Source: an uncultured Alphaproteobacteria bacterium (lineage in GTDB: Bacteria > Pseudomonadota > Alphaproteobacteria > RF32 > CAG-239). Taken from it: 9,346 bases of DNA. The translations under genes and the position numbers were made by a program. Of this stretch, positions 7,458 to 9,346 are shown in pieces. A model generated the notes under the pieces. That model searched no databases, had not been told where the DNA came from, and saw only the letters and a list, made by a program, of their open reading frames with translations. The stretch's first letter is position 1. The number at the start of each line of letters is the position of its first letter. Location: positions 1 to 9,346 of the forward strand of contig CALXTH010000042.1 in assembly GCA_944391365.1 (NCBI GenBank), written 5' to 3'.

Positions 7458-8339
7458 ATGAACTGGCTGACAGACTTTGTAAGACCGAAAATCAAAAAAA
7501 CCGCTCCGATTGAAATAGCGGACAATCTTTGGGTCAAATGCCCCGAATGCGGTAAAATGCTTTTTTCCAAAGAGTTGAAAAAAAGCCTTTATGTCTGCAC
7601 CCGTTGCGGACATCATCTGCGCCTTTTTGTTGATAAGCGTTTGCGCCTCCTTTTTGATAACGGAGAATACAACGAAATCGAACTTCCGCACTTAAAAGAA
7701 GATCCCTTGAAATTCAAGGATTCCAAAAAATATACCGACCGCCTGAGGACATATCGCAAATCAACCGGTCATGATGACGCAATCCGCGTCGCCAAAGGCG
7801 AAATCGGCGGTATTACGAGTGTTGTCGCCGTGATGGATTTCTCTTTTATGGGTGGATCAATGGGAATGGCGGTCGGAGAAGGCATCGTCAAGGCTGCCGA
7901 AATCTGCCTCAAAGGAGGCTATCCTCTGATTACCGTTTCAGCCTCCGGAGGTGCCCGTATGCAGGAAGGAATTTTATCCCTGATGCAAATGGCACGCACA
8001 ACCGCTGCCATCAATCAGTTAAAAGACAAAGGCATTCCGTTCGTCTCAATTCTGACAGACCCGACAACCGGCGGTGTCTCTGCGTCTTTTGCCATGCTGG
8101 GTGATGTTAATATTGCCGAAAAAGGTTGTCTGATTGGTTTTGCCGGCCCCCGGGTTATTGAACAGACCATCCGGGAAAAATTGCCGGACGGTTTTCAGCG
8201 GGCAGAATATCTGCGCGATCATGGTATGGTTGATATTGTCGTAACGCGTCAGGAAATGAAAGATACGCTGGTGCGTGTCATCAGTATTTTGACCCACGCC
8301 AAACCGCAAATCAATACCCTGGCGCTGGAAAGCAAATAA
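7458..8339 (+). CDS. accD: Acetyl-CoA carboxylase carboxyltransferase subunit beta
   Basis: Beta subunit of the carboxyltransferase; with AccA it forms the active site that makes malonyl-CoA for fatty acid synthesis. The 293-residue product begins MNWLTDFVRPKI, a typical family start, followed by a zinc ribbon of Cys28, Cys31, Cys47 and Cys50 (CPEC and CTRC). The crotonase-like core has KFKDSKKYTDRL, FMGGSMGMAVGEGIVKA, SASGGARMQEGILSLMQMA (from residue 161), LTDPTTGGVSASFAMLGD and IGFAGPRVIEQTIREKLP, all intact. The ribosome binding site is weak. Just upstream, ATG GTA AAA TAA (7446-7457) forms a minimal reading frame whose stop abuts the accD ATG. In E. coli the AccD zinc ribbon binds accA and accD mRNA and represses translation; that could apply here but is not shown. 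The gene ends in a strong terminator. Confidence 0.97.
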   Translation: MNWLTDFVRPKIKKTAPIEIADNLWVKCPECGKMLFSKELKKSLYVCTRCGHHLRLFVDKRLRLLFDNGEYNEIELPHLKEDPLKFKDSKKYTDRLRTYRKSTGHDDAIRVAKGEIGGITSVVAVMDFSFMGGSMGMAVGEGIVKAAEICLKGGYPLITVSASGGARMQEGILSLMQMARTTAAINQLKDKGIPFVSILTDPTTGGVSASFAMLGDVNIAEKGCLIGFAGPRVIEQTIREKLPDGFQRAEYLRDHGMVDIVVTRQEMKDTLVRVISILTHAKPQINTLALESK

Positions 8340-8340
8340 A

Positions 8341-8369
8341 CAAAGGCTCCTAATGGAGCCTTTGCTTTT
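8341..8369 (+). terminator. Strong intrinsic terminator after accD, likely bidirectional
   Basis: CAAAGGCTCC (8341-8350) and GGAGCCTTTG (8355-8364) form a perfect 10-base-pair stem with a TAAT loop, followed by CTTTT. It begins one base after the accD stop. On the minus strand the same stem lies a few bases past the stop of the cysteine-rich gene and is followed by TTTATTTG, so it probably serves both convergent genes. Confidence 0.92.
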
Positions 8370-8372
8370 ACC

Positions 8373-9107
8373 TCAAATATCATATTTTGTACAAATATCA
8401 CAACGGAGACCAGGATTGAGGTCCCACAAAGGATAACAGGCGTTCTCCCATTTTTGCATGCAATCAGAACGTGTTGAAAAACTACGGGAGCCTTGAAGCT
8501 CCACAGTACCGCAACCATTAGTATAATAAATACATACCGCCTGATATGAGCCCTGTTTTTCAATACATTCTTTTAATTGGGGAGAACCAGCCCAAGTAGC
8601 TTCAATTGTCTGAGAATTTAAACAAGTCGGTTTTATGCAGCTGCCATTTTTCCAAATATATCCGCCTGAGCATTTACAATAAGCATATTTACCACCACAG
8701 GCTGTTCCCGCTCCTCCGGCATAACCGGTACCCGAACAGGTATATTGATATGCGGAAGAACATGATTCTTTCACACAGGAAGTTCCATTCCATTTATAAC
8801 CTGAAGCACAATTACAGGAAACATATTTACCGTTACAAGCCTTGCCTGCGCCACCGGAATAACCGGTGCCGCTGCAAGCATATTTGAAACCGTATGTCGT
8901 ACAAAATTGTTGCTCAAAATCAGATGCCGTTGCCAAACACGCCCACTTGTTCCCGAACGGACATTTCACACCTTTCCCGCCATTGCAGGAAGTTTCGGTA
9001 TACCCCAAAGTTGTGCAGTCCTGTGTGGCGACACATTGGGCAAAAGATAAAGTCGGAATTAAGGACAGACTTGTCCCGATAAGTAAAAATAATTTTGTAT
9101 TGCTCAT
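8373..9107 (-). CDS. Secreted cysteine-rich repeat protein of unknown function
   Basis: Unrecognised family. The 244-residue product has a Sec signal peptide (residues 1-23, core LFLLIGTSLSLIPTL, cleavage after SFA) and 25 cysteines in the mature part, which predicts an extracytoplasmic, disulfide-rich protein. Residues 25-57 form a first cysteine segment (GYTETSCNGGKGVKCPFG). Residues 69-115 and 116-161 are two tandem modules of the pattern YxCSGTGYxGGAGxACxGKY, CxC, GYxWxxGSC. Residues 163-244 hold seven cysteines in a different layout, including a GCGTVELQGSRSFSTRSDC stretch. The start at 9107 has AAAGG eight bases upstream; the frame stays open to 9245 but that extension crosses inverted repeats and has no signal peptide at its front. 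It is convergent to accD and shares its terminator. A surface or secreted role (adhesion, binding, defence) is plausible, but nothing in the sequence names a function. Confidence 0.88.
   Translation of the reverse strand: MSNTKLFLLIGTSLSLIPTLSFAQCVATQDCTTLGYTETSCNGGKGVKCPFGNKWACLATASDFEQQFCTTYGFKYACSGTGYSGGAGKACNGKYVSCNCASGYKWNGTSCVKESCSSAYQYTCSGTGYAGGAGTACGGKYAYCKCSGGYIWKNGSCIKPTCLNSQTIEATWAGSPQLKECIEKQGSYQAVCIYYTNGCGTVELQGSRSFSTRSDCMQKWENACYPLWDLNPGLRCDICTKYDI
8625..8903 (-). repeat. Two tandem cysteine modules within the secreted protein
   Basis: Module one is 8763-8903 (residues 69-115) and module two 8625-8762 (residues 116-161). Cysteine spacings are 9-13-7-2-11-5 in the first and 8-13-7-2-11-5 in the second, six cysteines per unit. 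Both share CSGTGY, GGAG, GKY and a GY-W-GSC end, and the DNA shows the same recurring CCGG-ATAACCGGT blocks on the plus strand. This is a duplication of a domain, not a simple short-period repeat. Confidence 0.85.
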
Positions 9108-9121
9108 AGCACACACCTTTT

Positions 9122-9142
9122 TTCTTTTAACGGTTAAAAGAA
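9122..9142. repeat. Perfect 21-base dyad next to the ribosome binding site
   Basis: TTCTTTTAAC (9122-9131) and GTTAAAAGAA (9133-9142) are exact inverted copies around a single G. The dyad ends two bases before the AAAGG ribosome binding site of the cysteine-rich gene. The nearly absent loop fits a protein-binding operator better than an RNA hairpin, though either is possible. Confidence 0.8.
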
Positions 9143-9170
9143 CGCACCTCAAAAAAATATTTGAGGTGCG
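9143..9170. repeat. 11-base-pair hairpin upstream of the cysteine-rich gene
   Basis: CGCACCTCAAA (9143-9153) pairs perfectly with TTTGAGGTGCG (9160-9170) around a six-base A/T loop. Read on the minus strand the stem is followed by TTCTTTT, which resembles an intrinsic terminator lying in front of the gene it would control; on the plus strand the tail is weaker. It directly abuts the dyad at 9122-9142. Confidence 0.8.
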
Positions 9171-9171
9171 G

Positions 9172-9233
9172 TTATTGTCTTCAATGACAATAAAATGCCA
9201 TCCAAAGAATTTTATTGTTACCGAAGACAATAA
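9172..9233. repeat. Imperfect 25-base inverted repeat in divergent intergenic region
   Basis: The outer arms TTATTGTCTTC (9172-9182) and GAAGACAATAA (9223-9233) match exactly, and so do the inner arms ACAATAAAAT (9187-9196) and ATTTTATTGT (9209-9218). Two mismatches and a G-T pair lie between them, with a 12-base loop at 9197-9208. Within each arm TTATTGTC-like sequence is also repeated inversely, so smaller alternative hairpins can form. I see no target-site duplication or transposase. Confidence 0.75.
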
Positions 9234-9280
9234 AGCAAATGCCAAACAAAGAATGGTTTTGATGAGAGGTTTTTAAATTT

Positions 9281-9346
9281 ATGTTGTTAGACTTAGGATT
9301 CATCAAAGACACACCTATTGTTTTAGACATTTATCTCAAAACAATG
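9281..9346 (+). CDS. Start of an unidentified gene running off the window
   Basis: ATG at 9281 opens a frame with no stop through the final base, giving 22 residues beginning MLLDLGFIKDTPIV. AGAGG at 9265-9269 lies 11 bases upstream, slightly far but usable. The gene diverges from the cysteine-rich gene. The peptide is too short for me to assign a family. Confidence 0.5.
   Translation, partial: MLLDLGFIKDTPIVLDIYLKTM

Noticed and set aside
8625..8903. CRISPR array or DNA-level tandem repeat
   Set aside because: The repetition is at protein level, with two copies of about 140 bases that diverge in sequence and have no spacers.
9033..9041. Lipoprotein cleavage site at the end of the signal peptide (FAQC)
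   Set aside because: The residue before the cysteine is Gln, not Gly, Ala or Ser, so it does not fit a lipobox; ordinary cleavage after SFA is better supported.
9108..9245. N-terminal extension of the cysteine-rich protein
   Set aside because: The extension would bury the signal peptide inside the protein and runs through three inverted repeats; a good ribosome binding site precedes 9107.

Overview
The window looks like chromosomal DNA from an alphaproteobacterium. The evidence is an alphaproteobacterial-type YejAB transporter, an IHF-beta gene followed by a LapA-domain gene, and accA and accD genes of proteobacterial type. Intergenic DNA is AT-rich and coding DNA is of moderate GC. One gene encodes a secreted protein with tandem cysteine-rich modules. 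My impression is an uncultured, probably host-associated (gut-type) alphaproteobacterium, but the lineage call is an inference.

Left block (about 123-4325, minus strand): three tightly packed genes read right to left. First is an unrecognised two-helix membrane protein with a long charged cytoplasmic tail. Its end overlaps the start of yejA, the periplasmic binding protein of a peptide ABC importer. yejA overlaps yejB, a permease, by the 4-base ATGA. The usual next gene, yejE, does not start directly after yejB in the 122 bases that are visible.

Middle block (4488-8339, plus strand): accA and rmuC are one base apart. After a 122-base gap with a possible promoter come ihfB, lapA and accD, closely spaced. 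Both subunits of the acetyl-CoA carboxylase carboxyltransferase (AccA and AccD) are therefore on the same strand within 4 kb. The order ihfB-lapA-[trpF-trpB-trpA]-accD is familiar from other Alphaproteobacteria; here the trp genes are absent. The block ends in a strong hairpin terminator at 8341-8369, which can also serve the convergent gene beyond it.

Right block (8373-9346): a minus-strand gene encodes a secreted protein of 244 residues with 25 cysteines in the mature part. It has two near-identical tandem modules and a C-terminal cysteine region of unclear fold. Its upstream region (9108-9280) is almost filled by three adjacent inverted repeats. A divergent plus-strand gene begins at 9281 and runs off the window. 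This accessory-looking end holds the least explained material. There is no CRISPR array, tRNA, rRNA or recognisable insertion sequence in the window.
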